Below, piece by piece: positions 1-8,317 of a stretch of 11,678 nucleotides of DNA. Numbering within the stretch: position 1 is the first letter of the stretch; each line of letters starts with the position of its first letter. The translations under genes were made by a program, and so were the position numbers. The DNA lies in contig JBOHER010000352.1 of the NCBI GenBank assembly GCA_050701115.1, positions 1-11,678 on the forward strand, written 5' to 3'. Below the pieces are notes generated by a model. The model saw only the letters and a program-made list of their open reading frames with translations. It had not been told where the DNA came from and ran no database searches. Source of the DNA: JBOHER01 sp050701115. Its GTDB lineage: Bacteria > Actinomycetota > Actinomycetes > Mycobacteriales > Pseudonocardiaceae.

Positions 1-455
1 CGGTGGTGCAGCTACCTACGCAGGAGATGCACGTGGTGCTCCCGCCTGCCGCCGAAGGGACGGTCGGCACCCGGGTCGACCTGGACACGGCCCTGAGTTT
101 CGGCATCATCGTCGGTCCCTACTGGGAGAGCTCGACGTTCTACCGAAAGCTCGTCGGCAGTTGCCCCGGCATCAAACGGCACATCACCGTGCGGACCGAT
201 CACCGCAACTCCTTCGTCTCCCTGGCCATGGCAGGCGCAGGTGCCACCTTCGTCGGCCCGGCTCAGGCTGAACGGGCGAGAAAACGCGGCGCCGTTGTTG
301 CACACCTTGACCCTCCGGTCTACCGGCCCATCGCGGTGCTGCACCGAACCGGCTACGTCTCACCCGCGGCCGCGCGCTTCCTGGAACTGTGCGAGGGTCC
401 GTCCCGCAGCCGCGCGGCGAGCTCGCCGCGAGAGCGGATACCGAGCTTGGCGTAG
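1..455 (+). CDS. LysR-type transcriptional regulator, C-terminal part (5' end outside window)
   Basis: The frame is open from the window edge (first full codon at position 3) to TAG at 453-455, giving about 150 residues. The sequence resembles the co-inducer (substrate-binding) domain of LysR-type regulators: a strand ending in VVLPP, a GIIVGPYWESS segment, the VRTDHRNSFVSLAMAGAGATFVG stretch typical of the second lobe (a pocket/hinge with a glycine-rich turn), and a closing FLELC helix at about 378-392. The N-terminal winged helix-turn-helix is upstream of the window and cannot be judged. The last 20 or so residues are arginine/serine-rich, lie beyond the conserved domain and overlap the 3' end of the convergent regulator gene by 103 bp. 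Many aromatic-catabolism operons have a LysR regulator of the CatR/BenM type, so a role here is possible. Nothing in the visible part fixes its effector or targets. Family assignment is fairly sure; function is unknown. Confidence 0.75.
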   Translation, partial: VVQLPTQEMHVVLPPAAEGTVGTRVDLDTALSFGIIVGPYWESSTFYRKLVGSCPGIKRHITVRTDHRNSFVSLAMAGAGATFVGPAQAERARKRGAVVAHLDPPVYRPIAVLHRTGYVSPAAARFLELCEGPSRSRAASSPRERIPSLA

Positions 456-3127
456 ATCCGGGTGAGGTGGAACTGCACCGTCTTCACCGAAAGGTAGAGC
501 TCGGTGGCGGCCTGTTTGTTGGTCATACCCGCGGCCACCAATTTCGCCACGGCCTGCTCCTGCGCGGTCAGCTCGCCCAGGCCGACATCGCCGCTCCTCG
601 GCGGTCGCCCGCTCGCGGTCAGCTCACGGTCGCAGCGCTCGACGTACACCCGCGCGCCGAGCGCGGCGTAGCTGTCCCTGGCCTGTTGCAGGACGACATC
701 GGCATCCCTCCGCCTGCCCGCACGGCGCAACGTCTGCCCGTAGGCGAAGGACACTCGGGCGCGCTCGTACGGCAACGGGAGGCCCTGCAACCGGTCGAGT
801 GCGCGTTCGAACGCGGCTTTGGCGGCGTCGATATCGCCCGCCGCCCCCAGGATTCGCCCCCGGACGTAGCCGAGCCGCGCCATGGTCGACCGGTGGCCAC
901 GCTCGGCGGCGAGCGCTTCGAGGGGCTCGAGGAACGCGTCGGCCCGCACGACCTGGTTGGACATGACCAAGGCATTGGCGTACACGTCGTGCCACGGCCA
1001 GAAGCCCGGCTCGTCGATCTCCGCCCTGCCGTGCAACTCGGTGAGCGGCTCGAGCGCGCGCACGACCGACTCGTAATCGGCCCGAGCCTCCGCGTGCTGG
1101 GCACGTGCCAGACATGCGGGGATGAGCATCACCTCGTAGCTGTGAGAGGTGGCCGAGCACCGCCGGAGGTGCTCGTCGGCGATGTCCCATTCACCGCGCA
1201 GGGCATGGATCTGCGCGCCGGTCCAGTGCACCAGCGGCCGCAAGAACTCCACGCCCGAACTGTCCAAACGAGACGCGGCCCGCCGCACCGTCCGGATGGC
1301 GTCGTCCCACTCCCCCAGCATGAATTCGGTGCGCGCCAACCAGGCCTGCGCCCACAGCGAGATCCGGATCGACCCGCCCCGGTACTCGGTGGGTGCCGCG
1401 CTCTCCAGCTCCCGCCGCGCCGCGAGCGGGTCGTCCAACGCCAGGTCCCACCAGCCCTTGCTCAGCTGCACTCGCTGGGCCTGCGCACCGGGAACGATGC
1501 GGTCCGCGAACTGCCGATAGACCGCCAACCCCTCGTCGGCACGGCCAGTTGCGGTCAGGCCGAGACCGATGATCGCTCTTGCCTCGATCGCCTGCGGTTG
1601 CTCGGATCCGACCAGATCGACCGCCCGGTTCGCCCAGTCGACCAGGTCCTGACAGCGCCATCCGCACAACGAGTGCAGCACCCGACGCTGGCTGATCGTC
1701 GCCGCGGTGCCGGGGTCGGCGCGGGGGTCGCACTGCCGCCACGCGCGGGTCAGCAGCATTTCCGCCTCGGCAGGGCGGCCGAGGTGGATCGCGAGGTATC
1801 CGAGTACGGCGTCCCGCAGCGGACTGTCCGGAAAGGACTCGATCACGGGGGCCAGCGCCACGGCCCGGGGGATGTCGCCCGCACCGACCAGGGCGTCGAC
1901 GGCCCGCACGAGCCGCTCCGCCCGGTCGGTCTTGGCCGGGCTCAGGCGGCTGGCGTGGATCAGCGCTTCCGCGGCGGCCGACCATACGCCCAGCGTCGCC
2001 TGGCGGGCGGCGAAGGCATCGAGCTCCTTCGCGATCTCCGCGTCCGCGAACGGGGTGACCGCAACCCGATGGAGCAACCGCCGCCCGTCGTCCTCCACGA
2101 TCTCGGCCGCCCGGCAATGCAGCGCGGCGCGGCGCGACGGCACCAACCGCCCGTACACGGCGGCATGCACCAGGGCGGAGGGGAACCGGAGGGTGGACAG
2201 ACCGTGGCTGCCGGTCAGATCGAGCAACTGGGCGGTCACCAACTCGTCAAGAGCGGCCACCGGGTCGTCGATCCCGGCCACAGCGGCGGCGTCGGCGAAG
2301 GGCGCGGACGGGCCGAGCACGGCAGCGGATTCGACCAGCGACCGGGCCGCCTCGCTGCACTCGTTGAGCCGCCGGTCGGTGGCGGCGGCCACGGCGCGGG
2401 GCGCAGGAAACCGGGCCTGCCAGTCGGTCCAGCTCGCGGCAGGCAACTCCTGCAGCAGGTGTGTGACATGCAGCGGGTTACCCTCGGTGTGCTCGGCCAG
2501 CCGCCGAGCCTGGTGCGCGGGCAGGTCGATGCCCACCAGCTCGACGGCGAGGCGTTGCAGCTCATCGGCGGACAACGGGCCGATCCGCAGGGCGGACCCG
2601 CGGTGGCGGGACAGCCATTCGGCCACCTCTCCACCGGCGCCTTCGGTTGTGCGTGCGAGCAGAACCACCAACACCCGCTCGTCACCGGCGCGCCGGGATG
2701 CCGAGGCCAGCGCGCGCAACGAGGCGACGTCGGCCCAATGGGCGTCCTCGACCACCACGACCGTCGGCGGGTCGTCCGCCGTTGCCGCGCACAGCCTGAG
2801 CAGACTGCGGGCCACGGCGGCCTCGTCCCGGTCCGGCTGCGAATCGTGGTCGAGGTCGCCGAGAAGTTCGTCGACCACACCGAAGTCGCAGCCCCGCTCC
2901 CACGGCAACCCGCTCGCCCGGCGGACGGCGATCTCGCCGGCATGGCGGGCAAGGAAAGCCTCCACCAGGGCGCTCTTGCCGATGCCCGCCGGACCGTGCA
3001 CCACGAGCGCCCGCCACCCTCCCGCGCGCGCCTCGGACAGCGCACGCTCGAGTTCGGCGAGCTCGCGTTGCCGGCCGACGAGGCCGGGCGGGTCAGCGGT
3101 GACGGCCATCCGCTCAAGGATAGTCAC
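353..3127 (-). CDS. benR: LuxR-family regulator of the LAL (large ATP-binding) class, BenR-like
   Basis: This is a 924-residue regulator with an N-terminal P-loop ATPase and a C-terminal LuxR DNA-binding domain. The Walker A motif GPAGIGKS is at residues 45-52, just after an LVGRQREL entry motif. The Walker B region VVVVEDAHWAD is near 123-133. A long alanine/arginine-rich helical (TPR-like) middle follows. The GerE-type helix-turn-helix spans about 851-904 (LTAQEQAVAKLVAAGMTNKQ, then LSVKTVQFHL and YAKLGIRSRGELA). Length and architecture fit LAL regulators. In corynebacteria and rhodococci a LuxR/LAL regulator named BenR lies beside benABCDK, so activation of this operon is the likely role (inference from neighbourhood). 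The start is uncertain: GTG at 3127 gives the longest product, and ATG at 3109 would remove six residues. Neither has a strong ribosome-binding site. The gene lies 71 bp after benK in the same direction and is probably the last gene of the ben transcript. Its 3' end overlaps the convergent LysR gene. Confidence 0.85.
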   Translation of the reverse strand: MTILERMAVTADPPGLVGRQRELAELERALSEARAGGWRALVVHGPAGIGKSALVEAFLARHAGEIAVRRASGLPWERGCDFGVVDELLGDLDHDSQPDRDEAAVARSLLRLCAATADDPPTVVVVEDAHWADVASLRALASASRRAGDERVLVVLLARTTEGAGGEVAEWLSRHRGSALRIGPLSADELQRLAVELVGIDLPAHQARRLAEHTEGNPLHVTHLLQELPAASWTDWQARFPAPRAVAAATDRRLNECSEAARSLVESAAVLGPSAPFADAAAVAGIDDPVAALDELVTAQLLDLTGSHGLSTLRFPSALVHAAVYGRLVPSRRAALHCRAAEIVEDDGRRLLHRVAVTPFADAEIAKELDAFAARQATLGVWSAAAEALIHASRLSPAKTDRAERLVRAVDALVGAGDIPRAVALAPVIESFPDSPLRDAVLGYLAIHLGRPAEAEMLLTRAWRQCDPRADPGTAATISQRRVLHSLCGWRCQDLVDWANRAVDLVGSEQPQAIEARAIIGLGLTATGRADEGLAVYRQFADRIVPGAQAQRVQLSKGWWDLALDDPLAARRELESAAPTEYRGGSIRISLWAQAWLARTEFMLGEWDDAIRTVRRAASRLDSSGVEFLRPLVHWTGAQIHALRGEWDIADEHLRRCSATSHSYEVMLIPACLARAQHAEARADYESVVRALEPLTELHGRAEIDEPGFWPWHDVYANALVMSNQVVRADAFLEPLEALAAERGHRSTMARLGYVRGRILGAAGDIDAAKAAFERALDRLQGLPLPYERARVSFAYGQTLRRAGRRRDADVVLQQARDSYAALGARVYVERCDRELTASGRPPRSGDVGLGELTAQEQAVAKLVAAGMTNKQAATELYLSVKTVQFHLTRIYAKLGIRSRGELAARLRDGPSHSSRKRAAAGET

Positions 3128-3198
3128 GCCGTGTCGCCCCGGTCGCGGCTACGAAGCGGCGCGCTGGGGCGGCGTGGCGGTGCCTGCCGAACTGGTGG

Positions 3199-4563
3199 TC
3201 ACCTGCTACCCGCCAGAGCGGAGGCCTCGACCGGGAATGCGGACCCCGACGGTTCCGCCGCAGCGTGCCGCTGCCTCGGGACGACGAAGGTCAGCAGCGC
3301 TCCGGCGACGGCGACCCCGGCGAAGATGAAAAAGGCGACGTGACTACCCAGCCCGGCTCCGATGAGGACGCCACCGATGATCGGACCGAAGATGCCGCCC
3401 AGTCGCCCGAATCCGGCGCACCAGGCCACACCGGCCGCACGCGCGATGGTCGGGTAATAGTTCGCGACGAACCCGTAGACCAGCACCTGGGTGCCGATGG
3501 TCCCCAAGCCGGCGAGCCCGACGGCGAACAGCAGCATCGTTAGGGGCAGCTCGGCGGGCAGCAGCGCGAGTGTCACGGCCGCCAGCCCGAAGGTGGTCGC
3601 GATGACGGGTTTCGGGCCGAACCTGTCCGCGCGGCTTGCCGCGACGACGCCACCCACGATGGCACCGCCGTTGAGCACGAGCAGGAACAACAGGGCGTGG
3701 GACCTGCCGTAACCGTCTTGCCCCATGATCTCCGGCAGCCAGGTGTTGAGGCCGTAGGTGAGCAGCAGACCGGAAAAGCTCAGCAGCCCGAGCAGGAACG
3801 TCGGCAGTGCGAACCGCGCCGTCGCCAGCGCCGCGAAACCGACCTTCTCGGTGGCGGCAGCGCGCGCGGAGGCCGGGTCCGCCGGTGGCAGGCGGACACC
3901 GGTTTTCCGCGAGACGGCGGCGGCCCGCTCCGCCTTGCCGCGGGCGAGCAGCCACTGGGGCGATTCCGGCAGCCTGACCAGTGCCATCGGGAACAGCAGG
4001 ACGATGGGCAGAGCACCGATCAGGAACAGGCCACGCCATCCCACAAGGTCGGAGAGCGTGATGGCCATGAGTGCGGCCAGGACGCCGCCGGCGGGGACGC
4101 CGCTGTAGACGATCGCGTTGTAGCGGTTGCGCCTGCCGGGCGGCGCGAACTCCGCCACGACGGCCGCCGAGGTCGCGACGAGCGCGCCGACGCCGATACC
4201 GGTCAGGAACCGGAGGATGCCGAAGGTCTGCGCGCTGTGCGCCATCGCCGTGGCGCCCATCCCGACCGAGAACCAGACGATGTTGACGAGCATCAGCTTG
4301 CGGCGCCCGAGACGGTCGCCGACCGCACCCGCGGCCAGTGCGCCCACCATGACGCCGACGAGGGCGTAACTGCCGAGGGCGCCCGCCTGCTGCGCCGAGA
4401 GTTGCCCGAGCTGGCTCGGGTCGCGGAGCAGGGTCGGCACGACGGTCCCGTAGATGACGAGGTCGTAGCCGTCGAACACGAGGGCGATCGCGGTGATGAC
4501 TAGCACCCAGTGCACCGTACGTCGATGACGTGGGTCGATTGTGTTGCGGTGGTTTTCGGGCAT
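3199..4563 (-). CDS. benK: Benzoate transporter, MFS aromatic acid:H+ symporter (AAHS) family
   Basis: This 454-residue protein has about twelve hydrophobic segments and would sit in the cytoplasmic membrane to import benzoate or a similar aromatic acid with protons. TM1 carries the AAHS signature DGYDLVIYG at residues 31-39. The conserved MFS loop 2-3 motif GAVGDRLGRRK is at 79-89. A second ADRFGPK copy occurs in the mirrored loop after TM8, and PESPQWLLARGK follows TM6 at the start of the central cytoplasmic loop. The length is usual for PcaK/BenK proteins. ATG at 4563 is preceded by GGAG at 7 nt spacing. It lies 58 bp after the benD stop and 71 bp before benR, all co-directional. The substrate is inferred from the benABCD context; PcaK-like 4-hydroxybenzoate uptake cannot be excluded from sequence alone. 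The C-terminus is alanine-rich with no recognised motif. Confidence 0.9.
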   Translation of the reverse strand: MPENHRNTIDPRHRRTVHWVLVITAIALVFDGYDLVIYGTVVPTLLRDPSQLGQLSAQQAGALGSYALVGVMVGALAAGAVGDRLGRRKLMLVNIVWFSVGMGATAMAHSAQTFGILRFLTGIGVGALVATSAAVVAEFAPPGRRNRYNAIVYSGVPAGGVLAALMAITLSDLVGWRGLFLIGALPIVLLFPMALVRLPESPQWLLARGKAERAAAVSRKTGVRLPPADPASARAAATEKVGFAALATARFALPTFLLGLLSFSGLLLTYGLNTWLPEIMGQDGYGRSHALLFLLVLNGGAIVGGVVAASRADRFGPKPVIATTFGLAAVTLALLPAELPLTMLLFAVGLAGLGTIGTQVLVYGFVANYYPTIARAAGVAWCAGFGRLGGIFGPIIGGVLIGAGLGSHVAFFIFAGVAVAGALLTFVVPRQRHAAAEPSGSAFPVEASALAGSR

Positions 4564-4621
4564 GGCGAGGCTCCAAGTGGTTGAAGGGAAAGGACGCTGA
4601 AGCGGAAAAGCCGGTCGGTGG

Positions 4622-5416
4622 CTAGCCGGGATCGCCGCCGCCGACGGGCAGCACGGTCCCGGTGATGTAGGACGCCTCGTCAGAGGCCAGGAACAGGATC
4701 GCGGCGGCCTGCTCGTCGAGCGTGCCGTACCGCTTCATGAGCGAGGAATCCACGGTCTGGTCGACGATCTGCTGGTACCAGCCGCGCTCCTGGTCGGTCT
4801 GCGCGCCGGGGCCCCGGGCGATCCGCCGGGCGGGCGCGTCGGTGCCGCCGGGTGCGGCGGCCACCACCCGGATGCCGTGCTGCGCGGTTTCCATGGCGAG
4901 CGCGGCGGTCAGCGCGTTGACCCCGCCCTTGGCGGCGGCGTAGGGCACCCGGTTGACCCCGCGGGTGGCCACCGACGAGACGTTGACGATGGTCCCGCCG
5001 CGCTGCTCCAACAGGTACGGCAGCACCGCCCGGCAGCACCACATCGTGGGCAGCAAGGATCGGCGCACCTCGGCGAGGATTTGCTCGGCGTCGTAATGCG
5101 CGTATGGCCGGGCCCAGATGGTGCCGCCGACGTTGTTGATGAGCACGTCGATCCGTCCGTAGTGCCCGTACGCCTCGGCCATGGCCGCCTCGGCCCCGGC
5201 GTACTCCTCGAGGTCGGCCAGCACGCTGTGCGCCTTGCCGCCGGTCTCCCGCACCTCCGCGGCGACGTCGTGCGCCACCTCTGAACGGTCCACGAGCACC
5301 ACGGCGGCGGACTCGGCGGCCACGCGGCGAGCCACGGCGTCGCCGATGCCCTGCGCGGCACCGGTGACCACCACGACCTTGCCCGCGAACCGCTCCGGCC
5401 AGATCCGCGGGTTCAC
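4622..5416 (-). CDS. benD: 1,6-dihydroxycyclohexa-2,4-diene-1-carboxylate dehydrogenase (SDR family)
   Basis: This enzyme oxidises the cis-diol acid made by BenABC to catechol with release of CO2 and formation of NADH. The protein is a 264-residue classical short-chain dehydrogenase. The cofactor motif TGAAQGIG is at residues 18-25. An aspartate (D43) at the end of the second strand suggests NAD preference. NNVGG is at 94-98, followed by the catalytic S148, Y159 and K163 (YAAAK). The open frame extends upstream to 5533, but that part overlaps benC and has no SDR homology. I chose GTG at 5416 because it overlaps the benC stop as GTGA, has GGGGAG five bases upstream (5422-5427), and starts a few residues before the canonical RFAGKVVVVTG entry. 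Translation is therefore probably coupled to benC. The C-terminus (GTVLPVGGGDPG) is the usual SDR end. Confidence 0.92.
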   Translation of the reverse strand: MNPRIWPERFAGKVVVVTGAAQGIGDAVARRVAAESAAVVLVDRSEVAHDVAAEVRETGGKAHSVLADLEEYAGAEAAMAEAYGHYGRIDVLINNVGGTIWARPYAHYDAEQILAEVRRSLLPTMWCCRAVLPYLLEQRGGTIVNVSSVATRGVNRVPYAAAKGGVNALTAALAMETAQHGIRVVAAAPGGTDAPARRIARGPGAQTDQERGWYQQIVDQTVDSSLMKRYGTLDEQAAAILFLASDEASYITGTVLPVGGGDPG

Positions 5417-6438
5417 CGGGACTCCCCGGCGGCCGCACTCACCGCGAACTTCTCGTGGTAGAAGCTCGCCGGCGCCAGACCGCTCTCGGCGAGGTGGCCG
5501 CGGACGCCCTCCACCATGGTGGGCGGGCCGCACAGGTAGATGTCGACGTCGCCGTCGTTGAGGTATTTGGGCTCGAACAGGTCGGTCACGTACCCCTTGT
5601 TCGGCGCGCGACTGGCCGGATCCGACACGCAGTAGTCGAACGTGAACCCCGGCAGCACGTCGACGAAGTGGTGCAGCTTATCCAGTTCCACCAGGTCCGC
5701 GTCGCGCGAGACACCGTAGATCAGGTGCACGGGGTGCTCCAGTTCGCCGCCTTCGAGCTCGGCCAGCATGGACAGCAGTGGCGCCAACCCGGTGCCGCCG
5801 GCGAGGAACAGGGCCGGGCGCTTGCGATCGCGCAGGAAGAAGCTGCCCATCGGGCCGGTGAACGCGACTCGGTCGCCGACGCTCGCCCTGTCGCGCAGGT
5901 ACCCCGACATCACGCCGCCCTCGGTGATCCGTACCAGGAACGACGCGTGTTCGGCAGCGGGGCCGGTACTGAACGAGTACGGCCGCGCCACGTCGGAGCC
6001 CGGCACCGTGATGGTGACGTACTGGCCGGGCAGGAACGCCAGCTCGGTGCGATCGTCGATCTCGAGGGTGAAGCCGACCGTGGTGTCCGAGTGGCGCTCG
6101 ATCTCGGTGATCGTCGCCGTGTACGTCGCGGCCTGGGTCTTCGCCATCTCCGAGGTACCGGGAATCTGCAGGACGAGATCAGTGCGCGGCATCATCTGGC
6201 ACGGCAGCGCGTAGCCCTGCGTGGCCTCGTCGTCGCTCAACGCCTCCTCGATGTAGTCGCCGCCGTCGTATTCGCCGGACTCGCACAGCGACTTGCAGGT
6301 CCCGCAGGCGCCGTCGCGGCAGTCCAGCGGTATGTTCACCCTGGCTCGGTACGCGGCGTCCGCGACGGTCTCGTACTCGCCGCACCGCACGAAACGCGTG
6401 ATGCCGTCCTCAAAGGACAGTGCAATCTGGTGGTTCAT
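5413..6438 (-). CDS. benC: Benzoate 1,2-dioxygenase reductase (ferredoxin–FAD–NADH electron transfer protein)
   Basis: BenC carries electrons from NADH through FAD and a plant-type 2Fe-2S cluster to the BenAB oxygenase. The 341-residue protein has all three parts in the family order. The N-terminal ferredoxin has cluster cysteines C40, C45, C48 (DCRDGACGTC) and C80. The FAD domain has the RPYSFS motif at 152-157. The NADH domain has AGGTGLAP at 213-220 and CGPP at 303-306. ATG at 6438 has GGGAG five bases upstream and lies 12 bp after the benB stop. Its TGA stop overlaps the benD GTG. Length and composition match BenC/XylZ reductases. No residue expected for cofactor binding appears to be missing. 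Toluate-type (XylZ-like) specificity would be set by BenA, not by this subunit. Confidence 0.95.
   Translation of the reverse strand: MNHQIALSFEDGITRFVRCGEYETVADAAYRARVNIPLDCRDGACGTCKSLCESGEYDGGDYIEEALSDDEATQGYALPCQMMPRTDLVLQIPGTSEMAKTQAATYTATITEIERHSDTTVGFTLEIDDRTELAFLPGQYVTITVPGSDVARPYSFSTGPAAEHASFLVRITEGGVMSGYLRDRASVGDRVAFTGPMGSFFLRDRKRPALFLAGGTGLAPLLSMLAELEGGELEHPVHLIYGVSRDADLVELDKLHHFVDVLPGFTFDYCVSDPASRAPNKGYVTDLFEPKYLNDGDVDIYLCGPPTMVEGVRGHLAESGLAPASFYHEKFAVSAAAGESR
5422..5427 (-). promoter_or_regulatory. Ribosome-binding site of benD, inside the benC 3' end
   Basis: GGGGAG on the minus strand is 5 nt before GTG 5416, which overlaps the benC TGA. This supports the GTG start and translational coupling of benC and benD. 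Confidence 0.75.
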
Positions 6439-6450
6439 GGGGACTCCCGA

Positions 6451-6960
6451 TCAGACGTGGTAGATGTCCACGACGTGGTGGACGTAGTCGTTCTTGAGCA
6501 CGACCTTCTTGCGCGTGATCAAGGGCCGCTCGCCGGAGACATCGAGCGCGTAGAACGAGGTGCCGAAGTACGTGTCGACGGTCTGGTAGCGGTAGTAGAG
6601 CGTGAACCAGTTGAACCTGATGTCCAGCAGATCACCACGGCGCTCCAGGATCTCGACGTTGGTGATGTTGTGCCCGGTCCGCGGCTCGGGGAGGCTGGTC
6701 GCACTGGAGCGGTCGGTCTTGATCCGGAAGACCCGGTCCTCCAGCCCGCCGCGGTTGGCGTAGTAGATCAGCGAGATCTCGGTCTGTGGGTCGTCGACGA
6801 GCCGGTCGGCGTCGTCCCAGGCGGGCATCCAGAACTCGGCGTCCGGGTGGTAGCACGCCAGCCACTCGTCGAACCGGCGGTCGTCGAGCAGCCGCGCCTC
6901 GCGGTAGAGGAAGTGCCGGATGTCTTCGAGCGTCACGATGTTCTCGATCGTTGGGGTCAT
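6451..6960 (-). CDS. benB: Benzoate 1,2-dioxygenase, small (beta) subunit
   Basis: This is the structural beta subunit of the Rieske oxygenase hexamer (alpha3beta3 in this family), which helps hold the BenA catalytic subunits together. The 169-residue protein has the ring-hydroxylating dioxygenase beta features: an N-terminal helix with FLYREARLLDDRRFDEWLACY at about 17-37, the YHPDAEFWMPAW strand, an IYYANRGGLEDRVFRI segment, and a C-terminal basic strand RKKVVLKND. The longer open frame to 7131 overlaps benA. ATG at 6960 is chosen because it follows a strong AAGGAGG (6969-6975) at 8 nt spacing and gives the usual start MTPTIENIVTLED. Only one base separates it from the benA stop, so it is translationally coupled and made in parallel with benA. 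Confidence 0.95.
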   Translation of the reverse strand: MTPTIENIVTLEDIRHFLYREARLLDDRRFDEWLACYHPDAEFWMPAWDDADRLVDDPQTEISLIYYANRGGLEDRVFRIKTDRSSATSLPEPRTGHNITNVEILERRGDLLDIRFNWFTLYYRYQTVDTYFGTSFYALDVSGERPLITRKKVVLKNDYVHHVVDIYHV

Positions 6961-6961
6961 G

Positions 6962-8317
6962 TCACGACCCTCCTTCCTCGGCCGCCATGGCCTTGCGCAT
7001 CGTCTCGAGCCAGTAGCCGTGCTGGATGGGGTAGAGCCCCTCGTCCTCGGTACGGACACCGCTGGCGATCGGCTCCAGGCCCAGCTTCTCGGCTTCCTCG
7101 TCGGGGCCGGTGATCTGGTGCGTCGCTCCACGGCTGAGGTCGTTCCACTTCGCCGCCGAAGCCTGATAGGTCTTCTGGCAGGAGCGGAACTCCTCGAGGT
7201 CGTCCGGGGTGGCCATGCCGGTGGCGTTGAAGAAGTCCTCGTACTGCCGGATCCGGTTGGCGCGCGCCTGGGCGCTCTCGCCTTTCGGTGCGATGCAGTA
7301 GATGGTCACCTCGGTCTTGTCGACCGCGATCGGCCGGTAGTGCCGGATCTGTGAGCTGAACTGGTCCATCAGGTACACGTTGGGATACAGGCACAGGTTG
7401 CGTGAGTAGCCGATCATCCAGTCGGCCTTGGCTTCACCGAAGGCCTCGACCAGTTCGTCCCGGCGCTCGTTGAGCGACCGGTTGGCGGGGTCGGCCCACT
7501 TCGTCCACAACAGAAGGTGGCCGTGGTCGAACGAGTAGAACCCGCCCATCTGCCTCGACCAGCTTCCGGCGTCCATGTTCTTGGTGTCGTTGGCCGACTC
7601 GCCGGAGGTTCGCCGGGCGGTGGTGGCGGCGTAGTTCCAGTGTGTCGCGGAGACGTGATAGCCGTCCGCGCCGTTCTCCGCTTGCAGCTTCCAGTTGCCG
7701 TCGAAGGTGTAGCTGGAGGAACCACGCAGGACCTCCAGGCCGTCGGGCGACTGCTCCACCATCATGTCGATGATCTCGGTGGCCTCGCCGAGGTGGTCGG
7801 TGAGCGGTTTGACGTCCGGGTTGAGGCTGCCGAACAGGAAGCCCCGGTAGTTCTCGAACCGGGCGACCTTGGTCAGGTCGTGCGAACCGTTGGTGTTGAA
7901 GCTTTCCGGGTAGCCCGCATCCCGCGGGTCCTTCACCTTGAGCAGCTTGCCGTTGTTGCTGAAGGTCCAGCCGTGGAACGGACAGGTGAAGGTGATGCGG
8001 TTGTCGGTCTTGCGCCTGCACAGCATCGCGCCACGGTGGCTGCACGCGTTGATCAGGGCGTGCAGTTCGCCCTGCTTGTCGCGGGAGACGACCACCGGCT
8101 GGCGGCCGATGTAGGTGGTGAAGTAGTCACCGACGGTCGGGATCTGGCTCTCGTGGGCGAGGTATACCCAGTTCCCCTCGAAGATGTGCTTCATCTCGAG
8201 TTCGAAGATTTCCTCATCGGTGAATACGCGTCGCTGAACGCGGTAGACGCCTTTTTCGGGGTCTTCCACCAGGGCGTCATCGAGAATGCTGCTCACGCGA
8301 TCTGGAGTGATCGTCAT
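6962..8317 (-). CDS. benA: Benzoate 1,2-dioxygenase, large (alpha) subunit with Rieske centre
   Basis: BenA is the catalytic subunit that adds both atoms of O2 to benzoate to give the cis-1,2-diol acid. The 451-residue protein has the Rieske 2Fe-2S ligands C92/H94 (CSHRG) and C112/H115 (CPFHGW). The mononuclear iron site has H221 and H226 in DGYHVSATH, with the bridging aspartate D218. The third iron ligand is an aspartate in PDDLEEF (D372 or D373). Length and motif spacing fit BenA/XylX. The open frame runs upstream to 8392, but ATG at 8317 has GGAGGAA (8320-8326) directly in front and yields the normal N-terminus MTITPDRVSSILDD, so the extension is not used. It is the first gene of the minus-strand ben operon and faces the 398-bp divergent control region. 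Benzoate rather than toluate is the assumed substrate because the pathway continues to an ortho-cleavage cat set. Confidence 0.95.
   Translation of the reverse strand: MTITPDRVSSILDDALVEDPEKGVYRVQRRVFTDEEIFELEMKHIFEGNWVYLAHESQIPTVGDYFTTYIGRQPVVVSRDKQGELHALINACSHRGAMLCRRKTDNRITFTCPFHGWTFSNNGKLLKVKDPRDAGYPESFNTNGSHDLTKVARFENYRGFLFGSLNPDVKPLTDHLGEATEIIDMMVEQSPDGLEVLRGSSSYTFDGNWKLQAENGADGYHVSATHWNYAATTARRTSGESANDTKNMDAGSWSRQMGGFYSFDHGHLLLWTKWADPANRSLNERRDELVEAFGEAKADWMIGYSRNLCLYPNVYLMDQFSSQIRHYRPIAVDKTEVTIYCIAPKGESAQARANRIRQYEDFFNATGMATPDDLEEFRSCQKTYQASAAKWNDLSRGATHQITGPDEEAEKLGLEPIASGVRTEDEGLYPIQHGYWLETMRKAMAAEEGGS
6969..6975 (-). promoter_or_regulatory. Ribosome-binding site of benB, inside the benA 3' end
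   Basis: AAGGAGG on the minus strand lies 8 nt before the benB ATG at 6960. It is the best Shine-Dalgarno match in the operon and decides the benB start over the longer open frame. Because it sits in benA coding sequence, ribosomes finishing benA reach it directly. Confidence 0.85.

Noticed and set aside
3135..3171. Possible terminator hairpin between benK and benR (CGCCCC and GGGGCG arms).
   Set aside because: Only six outer base pairs fit, the inside does not pair well, and there is no T-run.
389..3343. A 984-codon open frame on the plus strand opposite benR.
   Set aside because: It is antisense to a gene with clear Walker motifs and a LuxR domain; its composition (Arg, Gly, Pro, His, Gln rich, no domain) is the usual shadow of a GC-rich gene with G/C third positions.
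5417..5533. Upstream extension of benD to 5533.
   Set aside because: It overlaps benC, lacks SDR homology, and the GTG at 5416 has a good ribosome-binding site and a coupled GTGA overlap.
5455..7113. A 552-codon plus-strand open frame opposite benC and benB.
   Set aside because: Low-complexity Val/Asp/Gly/Arg composition, no recognised domain, and fully antisense to two intact ben genes.
6961..7131. Upstream extension of benB to 7131.
   Set aside because: It overlaps benA coding sequence, is arginine/serine/proline rich with no homology, while ATG 6960 has a strong AAGGAGG.
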